Positions 12,392 through 24,948 of a stretch of DNA of 64,000 bases are shown piece after piece. Location of the stretch: positions 5,704,001-5,768,000 of the forward strand of contig JBAJFE010000014.1 in the NCBI GenBank assembly GCA_037903355.1, written 5' to 3'. Each line of letters opens with the position of its first letter. The first letter of the stretch is position 1. Under the pieces are notes generated by a model that was not told the origin of the DNA, did not search any database, and saw only the letters and a list, made by a program, of their open reading frames with translations. A program made the translations under genes and the position numbers. The stretch is from Trichuris trichiura. Taxonomy: Eukaryota; Nematoda; Enoplea; Trichinellida; Trichuridae.

Positions 12392-12402
12392 TATCTTTCA
12401 GG
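12392..12402 (+). promoter_or_regulatory. Acceptor site upstream of GLB1 start
   Basis: TTATCTTTCAG followed by a purine lies about 40 bases before the GLB1 start codon. It could be a spliced-leader acceptor or the end of a 5'UTR intron. No transcript evidence is available. Confidence 0.45.
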
Positions 12403-12442
12403 AAATCCAGGCTTTCAAATTCCGTTAAGAGTCTGTGTGATC

Positions 12443-15400
12443 ATGAACGCACTCATGCTGATGGCATTTACGTCTGTATTTTTCTACCATGTACTAGCAC
12501 AGAAGGCTGGTTTAACAGCGGATCAAGAACGAAGCTTTTCGATTGATTATAATAATAATCAGTTTCTTAAAGATGGTATGCCATACCGATACATTGCTGG
12601 AGCAGTTCACTACTTCCGCATCCCGGAAATTTACTGGTATGATAGGTAAGTGAATGCGTTTGGCGCTAGTTTGCTATTAATAGACCGTCAGGTCAGCTTA
12701 TAAAAATTCTCAATCCGTAACGATTGCATTCTCAGGCTTTAAACTGTACGTGGAAAAGCGGTATCCCGTTGCCTCATTGCATTTTGTTTTGTTACGTAAG
12801 AAACCTAGTGTTTAGTGGATCAAGTTTGTCAGAGCTTACTTCCTGCCTTTTAGCCATAAACTAATTCTTACAAAATAAGTTGTTGCCATTAATTTTACTG
12901 TTCCTTCACAACCCTGAACTTATAAGACCTAGCGCGCCTTAACCTACAGCGCAGCACATAAAAGGTTTTCTTTCAGAAATGAATTGCAAGAAAATTTTTT
13001 TGAACAGCGCTAGTTTTGCTCACGACGTGGTAAATTTCAGTTGTAGCAGAAGTCGTGGCACAGATTTGTGCTAATATTTATTAAAATAAAGGGTCTTATC
13101 AGTCAATACCCTCTTACGTAAATGGCCATGCCTAATGGCCACTTCAGCGGACCGTAGCGCTGCTTATGCGAAGCTGAAGTGGCGCGCCGGTGTATCTGCT
13201 CCTGCGCTAGAACATTTCCACAGAAAGATAGCTCGATGGCGTCGAAATGTCTGGTTTTTCAGCCAAAACGTAACACCTTCGTTTTGGCTTAAATTTGACT
13301 ACGGGCAGACCAGGATGGCTGAGAAACAGCGGCCTCTGTTGTTTACCTGAGCGACATCTATGCTCGCCTTTTGTTCGTGTCGATTGAACTACTTTTGGGT
13401 ACAAATGTCTTAGTCCAGAGGCGGTTTTGATGGCTCGGTACTGAAGCTCTACAAGCAAACAACACGCATGTACACTGCAGAGCACTTTAAGTAAAGTTAA
13501 AAACTGTCCTCTGAGTATGAACCAAATAAAGTGGTAACCTGTTGAGAAGCTGAAGTTTCGGGGCAAGACATTTTTTAGGCACTGTAATTTACTTTACAGG
13601 TTGAAATGCGCGGGCATATAACTGTCGATCCAATTGGAATTGCTGTCATTCTTTTACGTTACAGTGATTTTTATCTTCTGTTAATACCTACTGCCAAACC
13701 TTTCATATTGAATAATTTTGGATAAGGTTTCTTAAAAGTGCAAGAACTAGTCATTGATTATTAACAAATTGGCGAAAATTGGATCTACTGGTTCAAGGGG
13801 CCATGTCACTTAAAAGCTATTCTAATGCATAATTGCTTGAAAGCATGAACGGTTAAGAAGTCAAAAAGAACAGTAAGCTAACGTTAAAGGAAAAATTAAG
13901 TGAAGTGAGCAATTTGAGAGGAATCCTATTTCATAGAAAATGGACAGCAAACGGCAATAACTTTAGTACGGTCAGTTCCTTTCTGACGCCACAAAGGCAG
14001 TCCCAGAAAACCTGTCGTCATGCAAATCTGTGCCGTGCGAAACTCCCAAAGTAAAGGAACATGCAAGTTCAGGGCAGAGTGCTATGCAAAGGGTCCAATG
14101 GAAAACAACGTGAGAGAAGGAAATGTAAGCAGCACGATCGAATGAGAATGTTGCTGAATAATGAACGTTTAATTGGCAGTTACATATGTGAATGACTACT
14201 GCGCCTTTCTATGAAAAAAATAATATTATTAAACGTCAAGTAGCATCCCTTTTCTGTCTTGAGCTTTTATGAGCTGCTGTCACAGCAGAAGTGACCAACA
14301 GCGTTTCGCTGCCAACATACTTTCGCCTTCTTTGACGGGGAAAGTCGAGACGTATCTATTTCTTTGCCTTTGTTCTTGCGTACGACTGCCATTTGTATCG
14401 TCTAAAAACGTCGCATGGCTATCTTGCGACGTTCTATCTCATTATCATTCTCTTCATGCTATTGCAACTGTCGTTATCATCAAAGTCAGATGTATGTGCT
14501 GTGCTTAGCAGTCATAAAGAAGTTTTCTAGCTGTCCTTTTTCACTGATTTTCTCGGTAGCACCAAATCGTCAAAACCTTTCAACGACTAAGTCACCTGGT
14601 TAAGCCTTCGGAACATCAACGCCTTGAGGATTTCTAACTCCATATGACACATTGTGAAAAATGTCCTACGCAATCCAGTTTATCAAAATTGCATTTAAGA
14701 CGGTACTGGTACGAATTTAGAAGAAATATTTTTTATACTTTCTTCTCCATCGTGAAGGAGGGTTTTCTTCAGAAATCTCGCAAGATAGGAAATTTATTTA
14801 CAGGTGACTCTCGTATAATGCGAGACTTTGGTTGCTGAAAAATCCTCGAAAATCTTTTTTTATATCAACTGTCGTTACAGGGGGCAGGTGGAGTTTAGAA
14901 AAATCATGATTCCAAGTAAAATGTCAGAAAGACTGTTTACTTGTAAATGTCAAAAGAGAAATGTCGTAAAAAAAGAGTTATGCTGTGCCCAAGCTATTTA
15001 TTCAACCGTTAGATACGCGAGAGTACGACTTCTCTTACGTGGGATTTCAACAGCTTGTCCTTTCTTTTTATAGTGATGATAACCAGTAGCTTTCATGGTG
15101 AATCTTTTTACAGCGAGTAGAGTTCAAAGTGGCTTTCAGGAGCGACATGCTCTCGTCTTTGCCTTATGAAAAGAGGTCCTCTCATTTCTAAGATAAAATG
15201 ACCTCATACTTTTAGAAGAATGGAGGCCTAGCGCAATCACCTTTTTATCCCAGTCTTTAATTATAAACGGACTGAGGTCCTATTTGCCATAGAAAGTAGT
15301 GCGAGAAACGAGACTGAAAACGGTGGTAGAAGGCTGGGTTTTGAAAGACGCGGCTGAAGCGAAGCCACGGGCCAGCATAAGGGAATTAGCGTTGTAACGT

Positions 15401-18284
15401 GTGCTTCATCAAACGGGAAGGTATGTCTGACAAGTGAAGATAGTAAAAAACGCAAATGAAGTATGTTACTACGAACTGTCTGATATGCAAAAACTAGCAA
15501 GGTTAAATGCTTGTAGAAAATTGATTGATTGTCACCAAGACCAAGCTTTCCTTGAACTGATTTTTATCTGTGATGAAATATGGTGCTTATACGATGACAA
15601 AAAAGAACCGGAGGGCAGTGGATAAAAAACACTCCACCAGATAGCTTCCGAAAGCCAAATGTCTTAGCTAAAAAGTATACACTCTGTCTGGCAGCATACA
15701 ATGGGAGTACTTTGCTACAGATTCTTTGAACCAGTCGAACTGTAACATCATGCGTATACCGTCGCGAATTGCAATTGCGTTAAGAAAGTTATCAGAAAAG
15801 CGGCCGAAATTAGTCAGTCCATGACTATGGCTAGTACTTTTGCATGACAATGCACGGCCACGTGTTTCGTCGAAGACGCGACAGAAACTGGACGATTTGG
15901 GCGTCTATGCTCTTACCCATCTGCTATATTTTCCTGACCTGTCCCCCAGCGAATACCACCTTTTCTCAGCCGTTGTGCGCCAGAAAGCGTGTGCTAATCA
16001 ACGGGCTCTTGAAAATGACTTTGGACAGTTTACTGTCTTTCAACAAGGCAGTATCTATCAGAACCCAATCTATTCTCTGTTAAACGTTGAAGAAAATGTA
16101 CTTCTTCCCGTGGAACGTGCTTTGCCAAGTAAAGATAATGCGTACCTGAGGTAAAAGCAGGAAGGAAGAAATACATGACTGGTGACATTTTGATAGGACG
16201 GTCCAGCAAGGGCTGCTTTATCCTTTCATATTTTTTTGTAAAAACGATGAGATGCCCATGGTTTCTTTACAAACCGACAATTAGTACAAATTTAGCTGCT
16301 TCGTAAGAAATGCTCATGTTGTGACATTCCTTCGAAAAAGCAGAAGTTCACAATCAAAGAGAACGTGTACTATGAAATCTCTTAAGCCCCCTGCCCTAAA
16401 GCTCTTAATTATGGATCCTAATTAGAAAGATACAAAAGAACTGCAGCGGCAGTTACGGAACGTATAAATCAATGAAAAACTCGTGCATGATTTATCGAAA
16501 AATACGCGCTCTTCGTTTTTGTAGATTGAAAAAAGTTAGAGCTGCCGGCCTGAATGCCATACAAACTTACGTGCCTTGGAATTTACACGAACCATTTCCA
16601 GGGAAGTTTTATTTCTCAAATATGGCAAATCTGACAGAATTTTTGTTTCTGGCAAACAAACTGAATCTGAGCGTCATTTTGCGACCAGGCCCTTTCATTT
16701 GTGCTGAATGGGAAAACGGTGGCTTACCCTGGTGGCTTTTAAACGAGCCAGATATTCGCTTACGCACCTCAGATCCGAAGTTCATGTGGCGGGTGCAGCT
16801 CTGGTATGCTGAGTTAATGCCAAAAATCATACCTTTTCTGTATCGAAACGGGGGCCCAATTATTATGGTACAAATTGAAAATGAGTATGGGAGCTACAAG
16901 GAGTGTGACCAGACCTACACGGCTAGTCTGGCCTCTTTGTTTAGAGTTCATCTTGGTCCAGACGTTACATTATTCACAACTGATGGTCATTCTTTGAAGA
17001 TGGTAAAATGTGGTTCCATCTCAGGTGATGAAGTCTGAGTAAATTTTAATGTTATAAAGCTTGTTTTCAGGAGTATACCCGACAGTCGACTTCGGCCCTA
17101 TGAATTTTCAACGTGTTCGAGAAGCGTTTGCTATTCAGCGATATTTCGCGCCCAACGGGCCACTAGTTAACAGTGAATTTTATGCTGGATGGTTTGACGA
17201 ATGGGGTAGGAATCACTCAGTAACGTTGATCAAACCAGTATTAGAAACTATGGAGTACATGTGGATTCTGAATGCATCATTTACCATCTATGTTTTTCAT
17301 GGAGGTTCAAACTTCGGTTTTATGAGTGGAATTAGCGCTCTTCCTGTTACGACAAGTTACGATTACGACGCGCCGTTAAATGAAGCTGGCGACATTACGC
17401 CAAAGTATCTCGCGATTCGGGCACAAATCGAACGACTAACGGGAGTATCAAACTTGTATCCATTACCTCCGGCCAATATAAAAATTGCCTACGGTACACT
17501 CAAATTACGTTCGTTAGGAACACTCGTATCTTTGCTAAATTTTGTTTCGCCCATGAAGAGAGTCATCAGTAAGAGAACGCAATCATTTGAAAGTCTCAAC
17601 TGGCCGTACGGAACCGTTTTGTACGAAGCTAGAGTTCCTTTCTCAGCAGGCAAGTACGTTTTAAAAATTTCTGGGCTAAAAGACTTAGCATACGTGATAG
17701 TCGACGGGCAACTTCAAGGAACTTTAATGGAGAGAAAGAAACAAGAACCAAGTATGGACATTCAAATTTCAGACAACAGTACATTACAGATATTGGTGGA
17801 AAACCTTGGGAGACAAACTTTTGGCTATGTTGATAAAAAAGGAATTCTTGGAAATGTATCACTGAGCGGTGCAGTCTTGACAACTTGGATTCATTATCGA
17901 ATAAGCATTGAAGCATTGTTTAATACAGCTTACAGCTATATTCCAGCAACTGGTAGGAAAGGCCTTCCGTCAACTCCATTCACCCCAACTATTTACACTG
18001 CTGATTTCCTACTTGGAAGCTCGATCGAAGATACATTTTTCTATCCAAAAGGTTGGGGTAAAGGCCAGCTATACTTGAATGGACACAATGTAGGCCGGTA
18101 CTGGCCAAGGCTGGGACCCCAGCTGACTCTATACGTCCCAAAAAATATGTTAAGACAAGGAAATAACCGCGCAATAATTCTGGAATATGAAAACCCTGGA
18201 CAGTGTGTTGACCAACATGAGACCGTTTGTGCTATCCAATTCATTGATTTTCCCTTGCTCAGCAAACCAGTTTCACCAAGGTAA
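12443..18284 (+). CDS. Beta-galactosidase (GLB1 family, lysosomal type)
   Basis: Hydrolyses terminal beta-linked galactose, normally in the lysosome. The model has three exons: 12443-12645, 16525-17024 and 17071-18284 (638 residues; phases match at both junctions). The ATG at 12443 is chosen because the two codons before it open only with GTG. Residues 1-20 form a hydrophobic signal peptide. Next come FSIDYNNNQFLKDG and the glycosyl hydrolase family 35 barrel with ILRPGPFICAEWENGG. The acid/base Glu188 is in IENEYGSY, and the nucleophile Glu270 is in NSEFYAGW. YDYDAPLNEAGD closes the barrel. The C-terminal beta domains include GKGQLYLNGHNVGRYWP. Length is close to the animal enzyme. The TAA stop overlaps a donor-like AGGTAAGC, so a further small exon cannot be excluded. 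The family is certain; paralogue identity is not. Confidence 0.92.
13138..13289. repeat. Two perfect hairpins in GLB1 intron 1
   Basis: GCCACTTCAGC (13138-13148) pairs perfectly with GCTGAAGTGGC (13173-13183). AGCCAAAACG (13261-13270) pairs perfectly with CGTTTTGGCT (13280-13289). The pair may mark a small foldback insertion; no target duplication was identified. Confidence 0.45.
15420..16110 (+). pseudogene. mariner transposase relic
   Basis: Two blocks of a mariner-family transposase remain. The first ends in LIFICDEIWCLYDD, the region of the first catalytic Asp (CDE-W). The second begins HDNARPRVSSKTRQKLD and continues YFPDLSPSEYHLFSA, the second Asp and the PDLSPSD-YHLF signature of mariners (here PSEYHLF, so the third acidic residue is Glu in place of Asp). 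Stops and shifts separate the blocks between 15625 and 15840. Terminal inverted repeats were not found. The insertion sits in the same orientation as the host gene. Confidence 0.75.
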
Positions 18285-20690
18285 GCTTGATGAAAATAGT
18301 TTCAATTTTTTCTATGCAACATGGAAAAAAAATTTCATCTTTCTCAAATCGTTGTTAGTCTAAACCTACATCAAACGCCTTGCAGTACTGTGTTTAGTAA
18401 AAACTGCTTTATGAAAAGCCAAATGAATCTCGGACATTTAAGCTTGCAGACGTCCATACCTGCTCCATCAGCACAAGCGCGACGATTCCTCCTAATCGTG
18501 TATGCCAGCAACATGGAAAAGTAGTGAAACAAACTCCTAACGCGTTGAGGGAAAATGCAAATTTGACCACGAAAGTAATTCACAGTTGCAAAATCGGCAA
18601 CGAACAGCTCTCAAAAGGCTTTCTAAGACTGGAGGGCAAAAACAGGAAACATCAAAGGTTTCGAATGCATTCCGTCACTTTGTTCGTACCGCTACAGGGG
18701 CCTACTTTCTGTTTCAACAGCAACGGAGGACCTCTGCCGCTCTGCCGTTAGCAGAAAACCTCCAGTTTTCACAGTCATGGTATGACCAGGCCGATCGCAG
18801 TGGTAAACCCGCTGTTCGAAAACGGGGAGCACAGGGGCCCCAGAGGTCAGAAAAATGGGAGAGTGAAAAAGCTACTTTTATAAAATAACATTACATAACA
18901 CCCATCTTTCAAACAAGTTCTTGCCCTAAGAAAATTGCATCTAGTAAAGACACCAAACAAGATGCTTAAATTTTTGTGCTTTAATCTTGAGGCCCGGTAA
19001 GCATAAAGCTTTTTCTCCTAAACAAAACATGGATAAAGTAGTCGTTAATCTCAGCTTAAATACGCCAAATAATGCCGAAAAGGTGTTAGCTAAAACGCAG
19101 AACTGCTCTGATCCCCAAGAAAATCCTCATTTTGGACATAATTTCTTCGGCAGAAAAGGGTCTCTCGTGCACAGAGCCTAATAAAGCGGCAAAGATAAAG
19201 GATCCGTCGTGAACTTCGAAGATATCACTATGCCGTCATCCATCTTCAGTCATGGTCTCAGCCGCGCAGAGCAGAGGTGATTAAAGAACCCAAGTAATGC
19301 AGACACAGGATCATCACTAACGCAAAGCTTGAGTACCAGTTCTCTTGGATTGGCATGTGTACATACACACAAGAGATTAATGAATTCACCTTTAACAAAG
19401 ACAAAAGATTAACCGACTACGCTATAAAACAGGACCTAACAACTAATACCAGGTTGCGACTGCTTTCTGTGTTAAACGTTTTCATTAGCGAAACACGATC
19501 CCCAGCTTTCTTCTATAAGGCCTAAATTTACCACGTTGGCAGCGTTAAGTAGCCTGGACCCTGTTGGACTTTCTAAAATTTATAGACCAGGAATTCCTCT
19601 AAGATCAGTGCGTGGTCTTCGGCGTCAGTAGAGTAACATCAAGACTTTGCCCTTATCAGAAAATTTCCACGTTTAAAACTGCAGACCCTTCTACACTGCG
19701 CAGGAAATAAATCTGGAGAAACGACGGTACAACAGCGTTATGGTGAGTTACGATCTTAAACATCCTTTCACTAGCATCCTCATAAAGTACACGCTGAAAC
19801 AAACAAACCTCACTGCAGACGCTCCAGGACAAAAACAAACTCACATTTCGCATATTGAAACTAATTAAAAATGTGGAGCTGCATGACAGGTCAGTATGGT
19901 AGTACAGTAAACATGGTTTACTTTCTGTTTGTGCGTATAAAAAATGAGGTCACATCATAGCTTTCAAAAACACTTCTTCTGTTTCTATCTTCATCAGGAA
20001 ACATTCGGGCACAGGCCTTTCACGTTATTTTTTGAATGAAAGAGGGGAATCACTTCCTAGCTGGTAGGTTGATTTACGCAGCCACTTTGCTCCCGCTGCA
20101 TGAACACCAACTGTTCTCTCAGGGCTTGGAGGACCACGCCTTCTTTTCCAGCGTTCGTTAGTGAGTGGTCTTGATCGCGAAAGATGGCTTCTGACTGCCT
20201 GTTGCCGTTATCTATCCTGAATATGTCAACGACAGGTAGAACTCAACAAGGGCGCTCTGCATGCAGAGCAATATGCCCATTGTGCAAAACACGATAACCA
20301 ACACTCGTGCTTCTTCAGCCTTTTCCGTCCGCCAGAGAAGAAAGGCTTCAGACGGTCAAATACTGCTGTCATGATCTTTGGATCAGAAAGAAGACTTCCA
20401 TCCACTTTCCAGTTGCTGACTGAAGAGACAAATGCTCAGTGGTAGTTTAAGCGTTCTCTCTCGAGACGAAGGGTTGGAGTTTGGATTTTAACGACCAACT
20501 CCACATCCCTCAGACTGAACTTACCCATCGCCAATGCAAGTCGGTCCTTCCCTTCCACTTCTATTCCCAGAAACCCCATAAAGTGTTTCGACTTATCAGA
20601 CGGGCTATCGCCGCCTCCGCTGGCGTTTTGTCCTCGACTGCTTCTCTGTCAACCTTCCAACAGCATTTCTCATAGGCAAGATTTCACGAG
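18285..20690. other. No recognisable gene downstream of GLB1
   Basis: Open frames of up to 100 codons lie between 18321 and 19181, but none has a motif or a strong splice context. No canonical AATAAA is seen in the first few hundred bases after the GLB1 stop. Beyond that I see nothing supportable. Confidence 0.4.
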
Positions 20691-21020
20691 AGAAATAATT
20701 GTGGCTACGTAACTTTCCGTTGTCATTCCAAGAGTTTCCGTTGAACTTCATGAGCTCCAGCTTCAGTAATCAAAAGCTGTTTCAGCATTGACTGCTAGCG
20801 CCGACAGCAGAACTTTCTGAAGACTTCCGTTCCATTCGATTCTTATGTACGACTCAAACGCCTGTTGCAGCTTCAGATGGCGACGGACATATTCTTTGTG
20901 CTCTTTTTGCGGTTTCTTCGATCTTCTTAAGTTCAGCTGAGCTGTTCAGCATCGCTTCCAGAAATCTCCGTTCCGCAGCGACCAAAATGTCGGCTTTTTA
21001 GTTTTGCCTGATAAATGACA
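20691..21020 (-). pseudogene. Possible BEL/Pao gag relic
   Basis: In the minus direction the phrase KLELMKFNGNSW (about 20768-20733) resembles the conserved start of the DUF1759-type gag domain of BEL/Pao elements. It is preceded by a charged helical stretch, LNSSAELKKIEETAKRAQ. Stops break the frame and no pol motif follows. This is a weak, motif-only suggestion. Confidence 0.3.
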
Positions 21021-21420
21021 CCCGAACTTCAGACAAACCCGTGATATACGCTGCGAATTCAGTCTCCAGCTACTTACAATGCACACTCAGCTCGCACACC
21101 CGGCTGAGGGCGCTGCGAGCCACTGTATGAGTCTTTTTCATAGCTCCCTCGTTTCATCCAACCGTGCCATGGTCACTACTATATTGGGCTCGTCCTGTGT
21201 AGCTCGACTGACGTAACAAAACAGAAAGACGCGAATATTCTTACTCGTGTTACGAAAACCAACGCGGTTGTTCCACGCAAGCGAAATTCATCCACACAAC
21301 CGCTGCCGTCTAAAAGATTATCAGGATCTTTACCATCAGATTCCCAGCGGCTGTTTGCACGGCAACACCAAAGGGTAATGCGCTATTGCTATTGCGGTTA
21401 TTGACCCATAAACCTTATGT

Positions 21421-21480
21421 TAGGCTTAGGCTAAAGCTGGAGCAGGAGAACATGGCCGGCAAACGTACAGTATGACGGTG
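21421..21480 (+). repeat. TTAGGC module, copy A
   Basis: TTAGGCTTAGGCT is followed by a flank ending in ACATGGCCGGCAAACG and then a GTATGACG box. The 37021 copy has the same order (ATGGCCGGCAGGG, then TATATGACG). Confidence 0.55.
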
Positions 21481-21829
21481 AGGGGACTCGTGAAACTGCC
21501 GCTGGGGCTCTGATGATAAAGACCCGATTATCAACACAACGCGAAAGACATATGCCAGTAGATCTAGAACTGGTTCACAACAGTAGCATATTTTGGTAGT
21601 TGTGGATGATGTTTCATGTTCTTGGAATTGCTTAAGCGTAGCGGTCCCGCGGTAGAACCTTATGCCGAGCAGAAAATGTGTTTGGCATCGAGTACTGAAA
21701 ATGATTTTGCAGGTGAAGTCAAATCGACCGTGAATCAAGAAAACTGATTAACACAAAAAGTAACATAGACATGGTTAATCCTCTCAATTCTAGAACGCTT
21801 ATGTTAGAACAGTGGACATTGGATTGTGA

Positions 21830-23075
21830 TAACATTTTCAAATTCCGATTGTTTCTTCTTGTGGATTTCGTCCCGCTAAAAATACAAAACTTTTAATGAG
21901 ATTCCCTAGCTTTCGGGCCGCGGTTGACCCGTCCTCAGCGGTATTAAAACTGTAATTAGAAAAGCAAAATGCTGAGGAATGCAAACTGGAACATCAATAT
22001 GAGCGTATCAACTACGTGTGTCAGAATGACTAACGCTTGACGGACTGCCAACTGTGTGAGGCGCCCTTCGCTGCCTAGCTGTTCGCGCTCGATTCGTTCT
22101 TCAACTGTCGTTCGCTGTAGCTGGTTGTTTGTTCTTTCGCTCTCTGTTCAGTGCGCTTAGTAAAAGAATGTCATCGTTGAGGTTCTTCCTGTTGCTACAG
22201 ATCTCAAATCAGCTCTGAATACTACAACACAAAGTCGCCATTCAATCAGTTTTAACAGTTTAAAACAGTGCTTTAATCTTGTTTTTTTGAAGTTTTTCTC
22301 TGTCTGTCAGATGACTGCATCTCTTGTTGCGTATATCTTGGAACATCTTACTATGTAAATGCTGTTCCGTTTATGTTAATTTGTTTCGTGTTTATTCCAT
22401 GTTCCATGTAAATTTATCCATTTCCGATTTTGTTCCAAGTGTGTTAATTCGTTTCATGTTTATTCCTTATTCTATGTAAATTTATCCTTTTTTCTCTTGT
22501 ATTTCCATGTATGATGGTCTGTGTATGCCGTTCTGTGGTTTTATATGTATGTTGCTCTATTTCTTCACATACTCCAAGCGCTCGTCGTCATCTCGCAATC
22601 AATTTAGTGAGTAGCATTTGAAGCGCGTAACAATGTTTGTCCATAGTTCACTTATTTACATAGAACAAGGAATGAACATGAAACGAACTAACACATGGAA
22701 CAAAATCGGAAATGGATAAATTGACATGGAACATGGAATAAACACGAGACAAATTAACATAAATGGAACAACATTTACATAGTAAGATGTTTCAAGATAT
22801 ACGCAACAAGGGACGCAGTCGGCTGACAGACAGAAAAAACTTAAAAAAACAAGACTTTAAAACTCTGTTTTAAACTATTAAAACTGACTGAATGGCGACT
22901 TCGATCTTTCTAGTTTTAATTAATTTTAATACCGCTGAGGACTGGTCACGCGCGGCCTGAAAGCTACGGAATCTCATTAAAAGTTTTGTTTTTTTAACGG
23001 GAGAATTCTGTAAGAAGAAACAATTGAAACATGAAAACATATGCTCCCGTACCAAAAAACTATGTTTTCAAAAGC
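21830..23075. mobile_element. Foldback PLE remnant
   Basis: The outer arms (about 21840-21960 and 22880-23010) are inverted copies that include the hammerhead-like motif (21908-21940 minus, 22933-22965 plus). The inner arms (about 22330-22480 and 22655-22800) are a second inverted pair rich in GTTTATTCC and ATGGAAC units. The whole 1.2 kb therefore folds back on itself. In the left arm the stem-II pair GGGTC/GGCCC keeps pairing through a G-U wobble. No coding part remains. Confidence 0.65.
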
Positions 23076-23497
23076 ATTTTCAAGTATGACTAACAAAACA
23101 ATATTGACAAATAAAAAAGCAGCGGCCGTTGACGTTTTTAAAAAACAAAATTGTGAAAAGTAGATATAAAAAATTTCGTGGCACTTTGAAAGAACATTAA
23201 TCCTACGGACAAAAAGCAAAAACGAGGCAATGGGAAGTTAAGAAAGCGTTGGAAAATCGAACGGATGTTAAGCACTGACGAGGTTCCTTCTGCCATTCGC
23301 TGTAATAGTCATGAGAAATAAACGGTGTTAGGCAGACTGCCTATAAAACATAGCGGAGGAAAGAATGGGAAACTTTCCTGGAACATCAACAGGAGGATTT
23401 ACCGAGAAACGGCGAAAAGCAGAAGGCGAAGGCACGAAGGCGGGTAGATTTCAGAGCACTGGTCTAAAGCAAGCTTCCTCGCATTGAAAACATGCGG
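23076..23497. other. 3' flank of the ULK3-like gene
   Basis: No gene, and no AATAAA on the minus strand that I could identify. Nothing else is seen. Confidence 0.4.
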
Positions 23498-24916
23498 TCA
23501 CATTACGGTACACTCGTGGTTTCGACTCGCGCAACGTGCCGCAGAACTTGAAGCTGTGTCATCTTTTTCAGAGTTCTCGGTAGGATCGCTAGTGTGATCT
23601 AATCTGTATCTAATAGCATCGCGCTTCGACACCCACTGCCGAATGTGCTCCTTCAACAAATTTCTTTTTTCGCTGCTAGTGTCAATGCTCCTGCTCAGTA
23701 CCATTTGAGACGATAAAATGATCAAATCATATTTTTCTATAGCTGTTGCCAGTTTTCCTTCTGCAGCGAGCGAATCAGCAAATGTAACCAAAGTCAGACA
23801 AGCCTGAATTTGAGGGCTATCCGCCCAAAGTCTTTCCATGGATACATCCTTATGGACATTGTTGCTGTTTGGAATCAATAAGTTCAGTTTTTCAGCCTCT
23901 TTTAAACATCCAAAAGCATAAGTTGGCAGCCCTGCAACTCCAGTCTGGGTGCCAACACGACCTGAGAAAGGTAATATATTCTTCAGTGCGTCACAACGGA
24001 CGTCGTCCGTTAAGTGGGCACGCTGAGCGCGTACTGCTTTACCTGCTATTTTGGCAGAACCCTTTTTTAGAGCAGCGTCACCCGATAGCTGCTGTATATT
24101 CACAAATGGATGAAAGAAAAAGTCTTTGAAGTCGATCCTTTCAACAGGATCTACTTGCAAAAGTTTTGAAAGTAAATCACCGCACTCTTTTGAAATTGGA
24201 ACTTCGGGCAAATGCACATGTCGAACGTTGCGCAGTCGAGCGGCCATTGTGATTATTGAGTCAGCTGCAAATGGTGTCACGCCGACAAGGCATTCATATA
24301 ACATTACGCCAACTGACCATAAATCAGCTTTTGGGGTGAATATATGATGAACAAGCATTTCAGGTGCCATATAAAGCGGCGTGCCACGATAGCCTTTCAT
24401 GAATCCTTCAGATGATATAACCGTGGCAAATCCAAAGTCAGCCAGTTTCAATGTTACTTGTGGATTACATGTAAGTAAGATATTCTGCGGTTTAAGATCA
24501 AAATGAGAGATGTTATAATTACGCAGAAAACATAGAGCGCTGGCAACCTGCCGTAAAAAGTGCCCAGTGATTTCTTCGTTAAGTCGGTGGTGCTTCGCAA
24601 GCACCTTTGAAAGATCACCGAGAGTGCAATACTCGAGAACCAAATAAATATATTTGTCATCCCAAGAAAAATCTTTCAATCCAACTATATTAGGGTGCTT
24701 TAACATCTTTAAAATACCAATCTCGTTAATTAAACCATCTTCTGCCGACTTTCTCTGGGCCAATAAATGACGCTCAACGCATTTAACCGCTAAGGTTTCA
24801 GAAGAAACGCCGTTTGAAGCAGGAATCGACTGCACTTTATAGACGCGGCCATAAGAACCGATTCCTAGAAGTTCAGTTATGGTATATCCTTTCCTTTGCA
24901 TGTAACACTTCTTCAT
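23498..24916 (-). CDS. ULK3: ULK3-like Ser/Thr protein kinase with MIT domain
   Basis: A 472-codon uninterrupted frame. The kinase domain spans about residues 11-272: glycine loop GIGSYGRV (18-25), Lys45 in LAVK, Glu65 of helix C, catalytic Asp140 in HFDLKPQN, Asp160 in ADFGFA and APE at 184-186. All catalytic residues are present; the Arg of HRD is Phe, giving a non-RD loop. Residues about 335-445, with FADSLAAEGKLATAIEKYDL, form an MIT (microtubule interacting and transport) module, which binds ESCRT-III tails. Kinase plus MIT is the ULK3 architecture, and the length is typical. ULK3 proteins act in ESCRT-linked abscission, autophagy and Hedgehog signalling; the role here is inferred from family. 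A second Met at residue 6 is an alternative start. The absence of introns is unusual beside the other genes. Confidence 0.9.
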   Translation of the reverse strand: MKKCYMQRKGYTITELLGIGSYGRVYKVQSIPASNGVSSETLAVKCVERHLLAQRKSAEDGLINEIGILKMLKHPNIVGLKDFSWDDKYIYLVLEYCTLGDLSKVLAKHHRLNEEITGHFLRQVASALCFLRNYNISHFDLKPQNILLTCNPQVTLKLADFGFATVISSEGFMKGYRGTPLYMAPEMLVHHIFTPKADLWSVGVMLYECLVGVTPFAADSIITMAARLRNVRHVHLPEVPISKECGDLLSKLLQVDPVERIDFKDFFFHPFVNIQQLSGDAALKKGSAKIAGKAVRAQRAHLTDDVRCDALKNILPFSGRVGTQTGVAGLPTYAFGCLKEAEKLNLLIPNSNNVHKDVSMERLWADSPQIQACLTLVTFADSLAAEGKLATAIEKYDLIILSSQMVLSRSIDTSSEKRNLLKEHIRQWVSKRDAIRYRLDHTSDPTENSEKDDTASSSAARCASRNHECTVM

Positions 24917-24948
24917 GGCCGGTACCCCAATGCTCTACGCAAAATAGC

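Larger units (their letters stand above)
12646..16524 (+). other. GLB1 intron 1 with hairpins and mariner relic
   Basis: The intron starts with GTAAGT and ends TTTTTGTAG. It is about 3.9 kb, against 46 bp for the next intron, and has been enlarged by insertions: the hairpin-bearing segment near 13138-13289 and the mariner relic at 15420-16110. I see no exon inside it that would be needed to complete the enzyme. Confidence 0.8.

Noticed and set aside
12437..12442. GTG start two codons before the GLB1 ATG
   Set aside because: Eukaryotic initiation at GTG is improbable, and the ATG at 12443 gives a normal signal peptide.
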